Assembly (NCBI GenBank): GCA_020428795.1
Contig: JAGQME010000007.1
Coordinates: 1-32,480, forward strand
DNA: 32,480 nt
DNA from: Candidatus Kaiserbacteria bacterium
GTDB taxonomy: Bacteria > Patescibacteriota > Minisyncoccia > Phycocordibacterales > UBA918
Direction: 5' to 3'
The position numbers and the translations under genes were made by a program. Below the pieces are notes generated by a model. It was given only the letters and a program-made list of their open reading frames with translations. It ran no database searches and was not told the origin of the DNA. Positions 22,751-30,690 of this stretch are shown here, piece by piece (positions within the stretch are counted from its first letter, which is position 1; the number at the start of each line of letters is the position of its first letter).

Positions 22751-23302
22751 ATGGACATTCAACAATATACTTCTCCTGATAAACTAGAGCGTTATTCATT
22801 TTTGACACTATTGTCTGCCTTAGGCTTTTCAGCCATCGCTCTTTTTAACGGTGGGTATCCGATTATAACCATGATTCTTGGTTATAGTAATTCATATAGT
22901 CTTTTGAGTATCGCCTGGTTGGTATCAGGGGCGGCCGCTGTTTACTTAAGTTATCTGTACTGGAAAAATAATAAAAAAGTATTTGGTGGAGGAGATAAAA
23001 AATCAGAACTAGCTTTTTTGTTCGCCTTATTACTTGGCTACAACCTTGGTCTGACCGCTCTGATTCGTGAAAATATATTTTTTAACATTTTTCACGGTAC
23101 GATTTTGTTCGTTGCTTTTGGGGTGCTTTGTGTTGTGGTTGGATACATTTTATATACTAAGTGGAAAAGTAATGATGAAAAATTATTTGTTGTCAGTAGT
23201 CGGGTGGCTGTTGGTAATGAACCTACCAATGATGAGGTGACAAATACATCAAGCATGAATCAAGCACAAAATAATGACGATGTAGCAACTGATAATAACT
23301 AA
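22751..23302 (+). CDS. Four-helix membrane protein of unknown function
   Basis: A 183-residue protein with hydrophobic helices at about 17-45, 50-70, 87-103 and 114-137 and a polar, Asn/Asp-rich C-terminal tail. No family recognised. It lies 60 bp after ccdA on the same strand and ends in front of a cluster of hairpins. Being next to ccdA and the VIT1-like gene suggests a membrane or redox context, but nothing more can be said. Confidence 0.65.
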   Translation: MDIQQYTSPDKLERYSFLTLLSALGFSAIALFNGGYPIITMILGYSNSYSLLSIAWLVSGAAAVYLSYLYWKNNKKVFGGGDKKSELAFLFALLLGYNLGLTALIRENIFFNIFHGTILFVAFGVLCVVVGYILYTKWKSNDEKLFVVSSRVAVGNEPTNDEVTNTSSMNQAQNNDDVATDNN

Positions 23303-23305
23303 TTA

Positions 23306-23349
23306 TTGAGATAGTCTATGTATAATATGTGATACATAGACTATCTCAA
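23306..23349. repeat. 18-bp AT-rich hairpin
   Basis: TTGAGATAGTCTATGTAT (23306-23323) and its complement (23332-23349) flank AATATGTG. It follows the stop of the preceding gene by 3 nt. No U-run, so terminator function is uncertain. Confidence 0.75.
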
Positions 23350-23378
23350 ATCCAGACCCAAGAATGCCCCCAAACCAA

Positions 23379-23406
23379 CAGTATGATATAATGTAATATC
23401 ATACTG
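23379..23406. repeat. 28-bp perfect-arm palindrome, copy 2
   Basis: CAGTATGATAT, centre AATGTA, ATATCATACTG. The inner ten bases of each arm equal those of copy 1 at 237-264. It lies between convergent genes, so it is not a promoter operator in this place. Confidence 0.75.
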
Positions 23407-23423
23407 TGCGGGGGTTAAGGGGT

Positions 23424-23461
23424 TTAAAAGAATCACCGCTTTAAAGCGGTGATTCTTTTAA
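23424..23461. terminator. Bidirectional terminator before the FAD oxidase gene
   Basis: TTAAAAGAATCACCGCTTT and its exact complement meet at 23442/23443, with A4 and T4 tracts at the ends. It serves the convergent genes 22751 (plus) and 23480 (minus). Confidence 0.85.
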
Positions 23462-23479
23462 TTGAGGCAGTGGATATTG

Positions 23480-25399
23480 TTAATTGGTGTGTCGAATGTT
23501 GTCTTTGATATCAAAGCGAGGATGAACTTTCTTGCCGGGATTAAAAATATCGTCCGGATCAAAAATATTTTCAATTTGTTCAAATAATTCAATGATGTTT
23601 TTGCTAAACATCTTTGAAAGATGTGGAGTGCGGATGATGCCGTCGTTGTGTTCACCACAAATATTACCTTTAAGTTTTACGGCAGTGGCAAAAAACTCGT
23701 CAGCCATTTTTGTAATCAAGGCGGGGGTGGTTTGGTTGGTAAAATCTATTAGAGGATAGAAGTGTAGGTGTCCGTTACCGCCGTGTCCATGGACAGCGGC
23801 TGTTACATTAAATTTTTTGAGTAGCTTTTTAATCTCAACAAAGAACTTAGGTAGTTGCTCTGGTGGAACAGTGATGTCTTCGAGGAAGGCGGCGGGACGT
23901 TTCTTGGTATCTTGTAATTTAGAAAGAGTGTAACTAGCTCGTCTGATTTGCCAAAACATTTCTTTTTCAGTAGCACTTTCTACTAATCGAGCTTTTTTAC
24001 CGTGATTTTGTCTCAAGCTTTCAACCACTGTACGGATATTTTGATTATCTAGATTTTTGGGGTCAATCGTGATCAGTAAGATAAACTCCGGTAGTCGTCT
24101 CTTATATTTGATATGGTAGGTGGAATACATGGACAACATGACCCGATAATATTCCATCTTACCCAATCTGTTTCTAAAGAATTCAGGGTTTTTAAGGGCT
24201 AAATCAAAGGTGAATCCGTCAAATAATTCAACATTAACAGGGCTAAACTCTAAAGATTTCTGAATCACTTTGCCAGCGTCAGCCAAATCAAACACCGGTA
24301 CAACTAATAATTTAGTATGGTTGTTTATCGGTTCGGTGCGAAGAGTAATCGAGGTGATTATTCCAATGGTGCCCTGACTACCAGAAATGAGTTTGGTTAG
24401 GTCAATTACTCCGTGTCCACGTTTAAATTCAGTTACAGGAACATCTAACACATCCCATAATGAGTAACCAGCAGTATTTTTGGCTGTTTTTGGTTTGGCT
24501 TGCTTGATAGTTTTTTCATTTTTTTCAAGCAATTCAAACACTGATTTCAGTATTTGTCCGTAAGCGTCATCTTTTCGAGATCTGGCTTTGAACTCTTTGT
24601 AGGTCAAGGGAGCGATGGTGTAGGTTTGGCCATCGTATAGGGTTACGTTTAGTGATTTAACCCAATTGGCTGTGTGACCAAAATGTAGTGAGTCTGGGCC
24701 AGCAGCGTTGTTGGCGATTGATCCGCCGATAGAACAGATATCTTTAGAAGCCGGGTAGGAGGGTAGATAGACATTTTTGGTTTTTAAAATCTTTTCAACA
24801 TCACGCCACATCGCTCCTGGTTCAACAGTGATAGTTACAGCTCCTTTTTTGGTGATTGGTTCTTCGATTCGGTGCATGTGAGTTGAGACATCAATCATGA
24901 CTGAATCAGTCAGTGAACCACCGCCAAGTCCGGTACCAGCCGCTCTTGGGGTTAAAGACAATGAAGGGAAACGTTTGGTTTCTAAAGCCAGCAAAGATAC
25001 AGCTCGCTCAACATCTTTTTGATCTTTGGGTTGTATAACCACCTGTGGCTTGATACTGAAAATACTCTCATCGGTACTGTATTTTTTTAGGACATTTTTG
25101 TCGGTAGATATACCACCTCTGAAACCACCCTCCCGTAAAGTTTTTTCAATCAGGAGATGGCCAAGTGGGGAGCGAGGAATATTCATCACTTCTTTTTTGG
25201 TGATTGGTTTGGCGTTAGAGCTTGTTTTGGTTACTTTCTTTGCTTTAGGAGAGGTCTTTTTGACAGCTTGCTTGGTGACAGTCGCTCGCTTAACCGCTTT
25301 GCCTTTGGTCGGCTTTTTAGGGAAGCGGTTTTGGGAAGCGGTTTTTTTGGGAGTAATTTTTTTAACGGTGGTTTTGGTCACCAAAGAACTTTTTGCCAT
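23480..25399 (-). CDS. GlcD/D-lactate-dehydrogenase-like FAD oxidase with histone-like tail
   Basis: About 639 residues from MAKSSL (the frame opens with a TTG at 25417). Residues 1 to about 70 are Lys/Thr/Pro-rich (KKITPKK, KKTSPKAKK) like bacterial histone-H1-type tails. Then follows an FAD-binding type 4 domain (about 115-260; TPRAAGTGLGGGSLTDSVMID, SIGGSIANNAAGPDSLHFG) and the FAD-oxidase C domain (HGHGGNGHLHFYPLID, ending FDPDDIFNPGKK). These enzymes oxidise 2-hydroxy acids such as D-lactate or glycolate. No Fe-S cluster domain is present. A -10 box TATAAT lies 9 nt upstream of the chosen start. Confidence 0.88.
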   Translation of the reverse strand: MAKSSLVTKTTVKKITPKKTASQNRFPKKPTKGKAVKRATVTKQAVKKTSPKAKKVTKTSSNAKPITKKEVMNIPRSPLGHLLIEKTLREGGFRGGISTDKNVLKKYSTDESIFSIKPQVVIQPKDQKDVERAVSLLALETKRFPSLSLTPRAAGTGLGGGSLTDSVMIDVSTHMHRIEEPITKKGAVTITVEPGAMWRDVEKILKTKNVYLPSYPASKDICSIGGSIANNAAGPDSLHFGHTANWVKSLNVTLYDGQTYTIAPLTYKEFKARSRKDDAYGQILKSVFELLEKNEKTIKQAKPKTAKNTAGYSLWDVLDVPVTEFKRGHGVIDLTKLISGSQGTIGIITSITLRTEPINNHTKLLVVPVFDLADAGKVIQKSLEFSPVNVELFDGFTFDLALKNPEFFRNRLGKMEYYRVMLSMYSTYHIKYKRRLPEFILLITIDPKNLDNQNIRTVVESLRQNHGKKARLVESATEKEMFWQIRRASYTLSKLQDTKKRPAAFLEDITVPPEQLPKFFVEIKKLLKKFNVTAAVHGHGGNGHLHFYPLIDFTNQTTPALITKMADEFFATAVKLKGNICGEHNDGIIRTPHLSKMFSKNIIELFEQIENIFDPDDIFNPGKKVHPRFDIKDNIRHTN

Positions 25400-25408
25400 A
25401 ATTATTTC

Positions 25409-25414
25409 ATTATA
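25409..25414 (-). promoter_or_regulatory. -10 box of the FAD oxidase gene
   Basis: TATAAT on the minus strand, 9 nt before the ATG at 25399; excludes the upstream TTG start. Confidence 0.55.
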
Positions 25415-25431
25415 CAAAACTTTTTATTAAA

Positions 25432-25440
25432 TGTGATAGT
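25432..25440 (+). promoter_or_regulatory. Possible extended -10 of the helicase gene
   Basis: GTGT-type context with GATAGT 9 nt before the ATG at 25450, back to back with the FAD oxidase promoter. Confidence 0.35.
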
Positions 25441-25449
25441 CTTACTAAC

Positions 25450-27138
25450 ATGAATCAAGAGACGGCGTTAACTATTTTGAAAACCGGTGGTAATGTTTTT
25501 TTGACTGGTGAACCTGGTGCTGGTAAGACCTACGTTTTAAATAATTACATCGCTTGGCTTGAAGCCTGTGGTGTCAGTGTGGCGGTAACAGCCTCAACCG
25601 GAATTGCCGCCACTCATATTGGTGGAATGACCATTCACGCTTGGAGCGGAATCGGGGCCCGTGACACTCTGACAAATTATGATCTCGACCAGATTGCTAC
25701 GAGAGAGGTAGTGGTTAGAAGGGTTAAGAAAGCCAGTGTCTTGGTGATTGATGAGATATCAATGCTGGATGGAAAGATAATCGATATGGTTAATGCTGTC
25801 ACTCGGAAAATAAGAGCCAGCCAAGAACCATTCGGAGGTTTGCAGGTAGTATTGGTTGGTGATTTTTTTCAATTACCACCAGTAACCAGAAATGGTGATG
25901 CAATGCGCTACGCCTACGAATCAAGAGGGTGGGAAGAGGCTCGACTTTTGGTATGTTATTTGGGTGATCAGTATCGACAAGAGGATGAACAGTTACTTGG
26001 ACTTCTTCATTCGATAAGAAGAAATGAAGTTGATGAAGAACATTTTACTCTACTTCAAGAACAAACAGACATAACTTATGAGGGTGTTGAACCAACTAAA
26101 CTCTACACTCACAATGCCGATGTTGATACGGTCAACGCCGGTAAATTATCCGAGCTAAAAGGACAGAAATCGGTTTTTACCATGAGTAGTATGGGAAGGA
26201 AACCGGTGGTGGAAGCTCTGGTTAAGACATGTTTATCACCTTGGTCACTAGAATTAAAAATAGATGCCATGGTGATGTGTACCAAAAATAATTTTGAAGC
26301 GGGTTATGTAAATGGAACTCTCGGTCGAGTGGTGGCTTTTGAAGGTCTTGAAGGTTATCCGGTAATAGAGACAGCTGAGGGAAATCGAGTCACCATCAAG
26401 CCAGCTTCTTGGAGTATGTCGGAAGATAAAAAAGTTTTGGCGGAAATAACCCAGTTGCCGTTACGTTTGGCTTGGGCGATAACCATACACAAGAGTCAAG
26501 GTATGTCTTTGGATGCGGTTGAAATTGATTTATCCAAAGCGTTTGTATTTGGGCAGGGTTACGTGGCTCTGTCCAGAGTCAGGTCGTTAGCGGGTCTTAA
26601 AATGTTGGGTATGAATCCAACCGCTCTTAGAATTGATCCAAAGATTGTTAAGTCTGATGAAAAATTCAGAACGTTATCAGTCGAGGCTGAGACGGCTTTT
26701 GATGAGATGGATGAAAGTGAAGTGTCACTTATGCACGAACGGTTTGTAGGTAGTTGTGGTGGTAAGTTAGTAAAAGGAAAAGTAGAAGTGAAGACAAAAA
26801 AGTTTGAGCGGGTTAAGAAGGTTAGTACGTATGAAGAGACAAAAGAATTATTGTTGGCCGGAAAAGGTGTTAAAGAAATAGCTAAGGCCAGGGAAATGAC
26901 CGAATCGACAATCTGGAGTCATGTTGAAAAATTGGTAGAGATGAAGTCAATTAGTCTGACTGATATTGATCATATATTGGTAGCTAACGATTGGTCTGTG
27001 GTCAAAGACCCGTTACTTAAGGCCATAAGAAAAGTAGGACGTGAAAAATTAAAACCAATTTTTGAGGAAACTGGTGAAAAATATGACTATAATCTAATTC
27101 GTCTGGCTAGGATTGTACACGACTTAGGACAAAATTAA
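25450..27138 (+). CDS. Pif1/RecD-like SF1B helicase with C-terminal HTH
   Basis: A 562-residue SF1B DNA helicase. Walker A is GEPGAGKT (20-27), motif II is VLVIDEISML with D101 and E102, motif III is VGDFFQLPPV, and late motifs are AWAITIHKSQGMSLD and FGQGYVALSRVRSLAGL, which mark the Pif1 group. After about residue 480 a helix-turn-helix of the type found at the end of RecQ/Pif1-like proteins follows (LAGKGVKEIAKAREMTESTIWSHVEKLVEM). It probably unwinds DNA at forks, R-loops or quadruplexes. Divergent from the FAD oxidase gene. Confidence 0.93.
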   Translation: MNQETALTILKTGGNVFLTGEPGAGKTYVLNNYIAWLEACGVSVAVTASTGIAATHIGGMTIHAWSGIGARDTLTNYDLDQIATREVVVRRVKKASVLVIDEISMLDGKIIDMVNAVTRKIRASQEPFGGLQVVLVGDFFQLPPVTRNGDAMRYAYESRGWEEARLLVCYLGDQYRQEDEQLLGLLHSIRRNEVDEEHFTLLQEQTDITYEGVEPTKLYTHNADVDTVNAGKLSELKGQKSVFTMSSMGRKPVVEALVKTCLSPWSLELKIDAMVMCTKNNFEAGYVNGTLGRVVAFEGLEGYPVIETAEGNRVTIKPASWSMSEDKKVLAEITQLPLRLAWAITIHKSQGMSLDAVEIDLSKAFVFGQGYVALSRVRSLAGLKMLGMNPTALRIDPKIVKSDEKFRTLSVEAETAFDEMDESEVSLMHERFVGSCGGKLVKGKVEVKTKKFERVKKVSTYEETKELLLAGKGVKEIAKAREMTESTIWSHVEKLVEMKSISLTDIDHILVANDWSVVKDPLLKAIRKVGREKLKPIFEETGEKYDYNLIRLARIVHDLGQN

Positions 27139-27221
27139 CCAAACCGTAGATTGGTGTGGGGTATAATATACGTAAGCAATAGAATTGCTGTTTATAAATT
27201 ATATTTTGTTATTAAGTGCTT

Positions 27222-28109
27222 ATGAAAAAATACATAGCTGGATTATGTTTTGTTTTGGTAGCTACTTTTGTCTTACCAGTCACACCGGTAAGAGCCGAAA
27301 CTGATTCATCATCCACCGATGTCTCAGAATTACTAAAGGTCTTAAAGGGTTTGATGGAGCAGGTAGCTGAGTTGAAAGCCAAGTTGGCCGACGTTAGAGG
27401 TGAGATACGTGACGTTCTAAGAGATGGGTTAGAAGAGGGGGTTGAGAATGAAGATGTCCGAGAGATTCAGCGACTCTTAGCGGAGGATAAAACTCTTTAT
27501 CCGGAAGGTTTAGTAACCGGATACTACGGTCGTCTAACCACTGAAGCAATTAAGAAGTTTCAATTGCGTCATGATTTGACTGTAACCGGAAAAGTAGACG
27601 AAGAAACTAAAGATTTTCTTGAGGAATACCTGAAAGAAAGAAGAGACAATGCTTCATTAACTGGTGTGTTTAATCGAGTTGGAATCAAAGATAAGATAAA
27701 GGAGCGAGTAAAAGCTAGACATGAACAAATGAAGGATCGCCTTGAAGATCGTAAAGAAGAGATGAAGGATAAGATAAAAGACAAGAAAGCTGACGATGAT
27801 CTTTACGTTCGTCCGGGAAGTATCATTAGTAAGGCTTTGGCTGAAAGAGCTATCAACGTTGCCACTAATGACATAACTGACGCTGAGGAAGACGGAGCCG
27901 ACACTGAAGAAGCTGAAGATTATCTAGATAAGGCTGGTGAAGCTTTTAACGATAATCAATATCGCAAGGCCTATGATTATGCTATTAAATCAATCAAGTT
28001 AACTAAAGAGGCGGTCCATGACCTAGAAGATGATGACGATGATGATGGTGAAGATGACGACGAAGATGACGAGGATGATGAAGATGATGACGACGATGAT
28101 GAGTCTTAG
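27222..28109 (+). CDS. Exported peptidoglycan-binding-domain protein with acidic tail
   Basis: About 295 residues from MKKYIAG; the frame's first codon at 27216 is GTG. A signal peptide (to about VRAETD), a coiled-coil region (LKVLKGLMEQVAELKAKLADV), a PG_binding_1 domain (EDVREIQRLLAEDKTLYPEGLVTGYYGRLTTEAIKKFQ and so on), a highly charged helical stretch (KERVKARHEQMKDRLEDRKEE), a small helical repeat near 210-265 and a run of about 25 Asp/Glu at the C-terminus. Likely a cell-wall-associated protein; the acidic tail may bind cations. Confidence 0.8.
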   Translation: MKKYIAGLCFVLVATFVLPVTPVRAETDSSSTDVSELLKVLKGLMEQVAELKAKLADVRGEIRDVLRDGLEEGVENEDVREIQRLLAEDKTLYPEGLVTGYYGRLTTEAIKKFQLRHDLTVTGKVDEETKDFLEEYLKERRDNASLTGVFNRVGIKDKIKERVKARHEQMKDRLEDRKEEMKDKIKDKKADDDLYVRPGSIISKALAERAINVATNDITDAEEDGADTEEAEDYLDKAGEAFNDNQYRKAYDYAIKSIKLTKEAVHDLEDDDDDDGEDDDEDDEDDEDDDDDDES

Positions 28110-28124
28110 TTTTTAAGTCGATTT

Positions 28125-28169
28125 ATAACATAAAAGGTCGCCGGCCAAGCCGGCGACCTTTTATGTTAT
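28125..28169 (+). terminator. Terminator after the peptidoglycan-binding gene
   Basis: Perfect 21-bp arms (28125-28145 and 28149-28169), core GGTCGCCGGC, loop CAA, T4 in the 3' arm. Its last bases overlap the next promoter's -10 box. Confidence 0.85.
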
Positions 28170-28172
28170 ACT
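28164..28172 (+). promoter_or_regulatory. Extended -10 box of the YgjP-like gene
   Basis: TGT-TATACT, 11 nt before the ATG at 28184. It overlaps the foot of the terminator hairpin and shows that the ATG at 28163 cannot be the start. Confidence 0.55.
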
Positions 28173-28183
28173 GCCACATATTT

Positions 28184-28630
28184 ATGGCTGTCACCAAGAA
28201 AAAAACTAATAAAACAAGGCTATTTTGGTCTATTACTAGACGACGAAGACGTAGACCAAGTAGTGTAACCAAACACTATCTTCAACATCGGGATTTGGCC
28301 AAAGAAATGATCTTGGCCAGGTTGCATTATTGGAATCAGTTTTATGGATTTAGTTATAATCGGGTTACTATTAGAAACCAGAAGACTTGTTGGGGTAGTT
28401 GCACCTCTCTTCGCAATCTTAATTTTAGTTATAAAATAATTTTTCTACCGACTCACTTGCAGGATTATGTAGTCTTACATGAATTGTGTCATCTAAAAGA
28501 GTTGCATCACGGTCAAAGTTTTTGGGATGAGATGGGAAAGATGATGCCTGACTATGCCAAGCGTATGAATGAACTCCGTCAGCTAGAATCAAAATTATCA
28601 AATTCTCTTAGTGGTTTTTTGGTCCAATAA
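28184..28630 (+). CDS. YgjP-type (DUF45) metallopeptidase
   Basis: About 148 residues from MAVTKKKT. A very basic N-terminus (TRRRRRRPSS) leads into a DUF45/YgjP domain. CWGSCTSLRNLNFSYKIIFLP is the typical WGSC block, and VVLHELCHLKELHHGQSFW carries the HExxH zinc site plus a third His. The family is thought to be zinc peptidases related to SprT/WLM; substrates are unknown. The Arg-rich tail could bind nucleic acid. Confidence 0.88.
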   Translation: MAVTKKKTNKTRLFWSITRRRRRRPSSVTKHYLQHRDLAKEMILARLHYWNQFYGFSYNRVTIRNQKTCWGSCTSLRNLNFSYKIIFLPTHLQDYVVLHELCHLKELHHGQSFWDEMGKMMPDYAKRMNELRQLESKLSNSLSGFLVQ

Positions 28631-28657
28631 CAAATAATTGTCGATATATAAATTTAG

Positions 28658-28699
28658 CCGCACCCCGAAAATTGATCAATCAATTATGATGGGGTACGG
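28658..28699. terminator. Possible terminator between convergent genes
   Basis: CCGCACCCC and GGGGTACGG pair with one mismatch around an inner AATTGAT/ATCAATT. It sits between the YgjP-like gene (plus) and the 28742 gene (minus). No long U-run, so only moderately likely. Confidence 0.4.
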
Positions 28700-28741
28700 C
28701 GTGCCGGTCGGACTCTGGTTAAATAATTATCTCAAGGTCTT

Positions 28742-29098
28742 TTACTTCCGAAATACAAAATAGGCCAGTATTCCTAAGGCTCCCAAAACGATCAAGATTT
28801 TGACGGCCGTGTGTTCAATATACGGCTGAGTCAGAGCTCCTAATGTAAAGGTGAGGGCTATGGTCATCATCCCTTTGGCCAGTCGCCTATAGCCTTTTCT
28901 TCGTATGGGCAGGGTCACAAACTCATGGATGAAGTATATACATAAAATAATAACGAGACCAAGAAAAAAGACAAAATAATAGGCACTGTAGGACAGGCAT
29001 CGGTGGATAAATGTTGCGAGTAAAAATATGAGTCCACACGAAACTACATACGTAGCAATAGTATCAAAGAGCGTATAAACCTTGCCACGATGCTTCAT
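28742..29098 (-). CDS. Small four-helix membrane protein of unknown function
   Basis: 118 residues with helices at about 7-27, 33-55, 68-88 and 97-115 and a basic loop LPIRRKGYRRLAKG. No family recognised. Unusually for this window, the start has a Shine-Dalgarno-like GGAG 8 nt upstream and a predicted leader of a few tens of nt. It is divergent from the DsbD-like gene. Confidence 0.6.
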   Translation of the reverse strand: MKHRGKVYTLFDTIATYVVSCGLIFLLATFIHRCLSYSAYYFVFFLGLVIILCIYFIHEFVTLPIRRKGYRRLAKGMMTIALTFTLGALTQPYIEHTAVKILIVLGALGILAYFVFRK

Positions 29099-29194
29099 GG
29101 TAGTTCTCCATTATTTGGGGTCACTTTGTCCCCGTTACTTATACTGTAAAATAAAATTTACATCTAGTCAATAAAATGTTTTTAATTTAACGTA

Positions 29195-29239
29195 AGCAAA
29201 AGCGCTGATAATTGCTTCGCAATTATCAGCGCTTTTGCT
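29195..29239. repeat. 21-bp perfect palindrome over a promoter
   Basis: AGCAAAAGCGCTGATAATTGC and its exact complement surround TTC. It lies between divergent genes, so no transcript ends here by design. Its right end forms the TGC of the -10 box below. Confidence 0.85.
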
Positions 29240-29244
29240 ATAGT
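29236..29244 (+). promoter_or_regulatory. Extended -10 box of the glutaredoxin-DsbD-like gene
   Basis: TGC-TATAGT abuts the ATG at 29245 and lies 9 nt before the ATG at 29254, favouring the latter start. Confidence 0.55.
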
Positions 29245-29253
29245 ATGGCTGTT

Positions 29254-30678
29254 ATGCTAACAACTAAAACTAAAATTATCTGGACAGGGTGGCTGTGCTT
29301 GGGATTAATATTATTGGTATTTTATCCACCTTCTGGTGAGGCTCATGAGGGTGTTTTGCACAGTAGTGAGGAAGAGGCTGTCCTTCACGAAACAGAAATT
29401 GAAACTACCTACAAAACCAATCAGGAAATAATTGATTCTTTTCCAAAGCCAGAAATGCAGTCAGAGACACCAACCGCTAGTTTTGCCTCTGATAATTCAG
29501 TTATGGTTCAAGAGTCAGATAAGTCAGAGATAGGTGGGGAAGAATCAGCGGTGACGGTTTATATGTTTGGACGAGATGATTGTGGTTATTGTAAAGCTCA
29601 GTTTGAATATTTAAATCAAGAGGGGATCTCGTATGAGTATCTAAATGTAACCAAAGACGATGAGGCTTCTTCGTTGTTTAATGAAGTGGCTCAAAAACAT
29701 GATTTGTCTAAGGTGACACCACTAACTGTAATCGGCCCCACTGTTATTCAGGGTTTTAACGGAGCGGAGACGACTGGTGAGCGAATTAAGAACGCTATCT
29801 TGGCGGCTGAAAATAGTGACATCAAGACACTCGCTGATCATATCGAGAAGGCTTCAAAGCAGGAGGTCTTTGGAGGAGCGGGTTGTGATGAAGATGGAAT
29901 AGAGTGTGATACCGGTGATGAGAGTTACGTGTTTGATTTGCCATTTTTGGGTTTGGTTAATCTGAAGACGTTTTCATTATTCACGCTGTCAGCTATCTTG
30001 GGAGTGATTGATGGTTTTAATCCTTGTGCGATGTGGGTGTTGATCACTTTTCTAACCATTCTCTCTCAGGCCGGTAGTAAGAATAAGATGATCTTCTTGG
30101 CCGGACTCTTTATATTGGCCGAGGCGGTTATGTACAATTTGATCCTTAATATCTGGTATAAGACATGGGATTTTGTCGCCCTTGATCAAATAGTGACACC
30201 ATTGGTTGGATTTTTGGCTTTGGGTGGAGCTGGCTTCTTCTTGTGGCGCTGGTATAAAAACCGCCAAACTGCTTTGGTTTGCGATATTACCAGTCTTGAT
30301 TCACAGATGAAAACTATCGATAGGTTTAAAGAAATAGTCAATCAACCGGTCACGATTTTTTCCATTTTGGCTATTTTGGTAATTGCCTTTTCGGTTAATA
30401 TTATTGAGTTTGCTTGTTCAATTGGTATCCCACAAGCTTATACAAAAATTCTGGAATTGAACGCCTTAAACTGGCTGGAACGACAGTGGTATATTTTGAT
30501 TTATACGATTGGCTACATGGTTGATGATTTGATTGTCTTTGGTCTAGCTATTTGGGGTTATAGCAAACTTCAGTCTCATGGAGCTAAGTACGCCCAATTA
30601 TCACTTTTGATTGGAGGAATTTTGATGGCTACTTTAGGGTTGTTATTAATCTTGGACCCTAGTTTATTGGTTTTGTAG
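29254..30678 (+). CDS. Glutaredoxin domain fused to a DsbD/CcdA-like membrane protein
   Basis: About 474 residues from MLTTKTK. A signal-anchor helix (about 8-25), a polar stretch, a glutaredoxin domain with the active site CGYC (about 110-113) and the TPLTVIGPTVIQGFNG cis-Pro region, then six or so helices starting LFTLSAILGVIDGFNPCAMWVLITFL, with a second conserved Cys in INIIEFACSIGIPQAYT. That is the pairing of Cys in NPCA and FACS seen in membrane thiol carriers of the LysE/DsbD type. It likely relays electrons to an outward thiol domain. The frame's TTG at 29212 lies inside the upstream palindrome. Confidence 0.82.
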   Translation: MLTTKTKIIWTGWLCLGLILLVFYPPSGEAHEGVLHSSEEEAVLHETEIETTYKTNQEIIDSFPKPEMQSETPTASFASDNSVMVQESDKSEIGGEESAVTVYMFGRDDCGYCKAQFEYLNQEGISYEYLNVTKDDEASSLFNEVAQKHDLSKVTPLTVIGPTVIQGFNGAETTGERIKNAILAAENSDIKTLADHIEKASKQEVFGGAGCDEDGIECDTGDESYVFDLPFLGLVNLKTFSLFTLSAILGVIDGFNPCAMWVLITFLTILSQAGSKNKMIFLAGLFILAEAVMYNLILNIWYKTWDFVALDQIVTPLVGFLALGGAGFFLWRWYKNRQTALVCDITSLDSQMKTIDRFKEIVNQPVTIFSILAILVIAFSVNIIEFACSIGIPQAYTKILELNALNWLERQWYILIYTIGYMVDDLIVFGLAIWGYSKLQSHGAKYAQLSLLIGGILMATLGLLLILDPSLLVL

Positions 30679-30684
30679 TAAAAT
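30679..30684 (+). promoter_or_regulatory. -10 box of the antiporter gene
   Basis: TAAAAT, 6 nt before the ATG at 30691, directly after the stop of the preceding gene. Confidence 0.5.
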
Positions 30685-30690
30685 AATCGG

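Noticed and set aside
29212-29253. TTG start of the glutaredoxin-DsbD-like gene
   Set aside because: It lies inside a 21-bp palindrome and upstream of the predicted transcription start.
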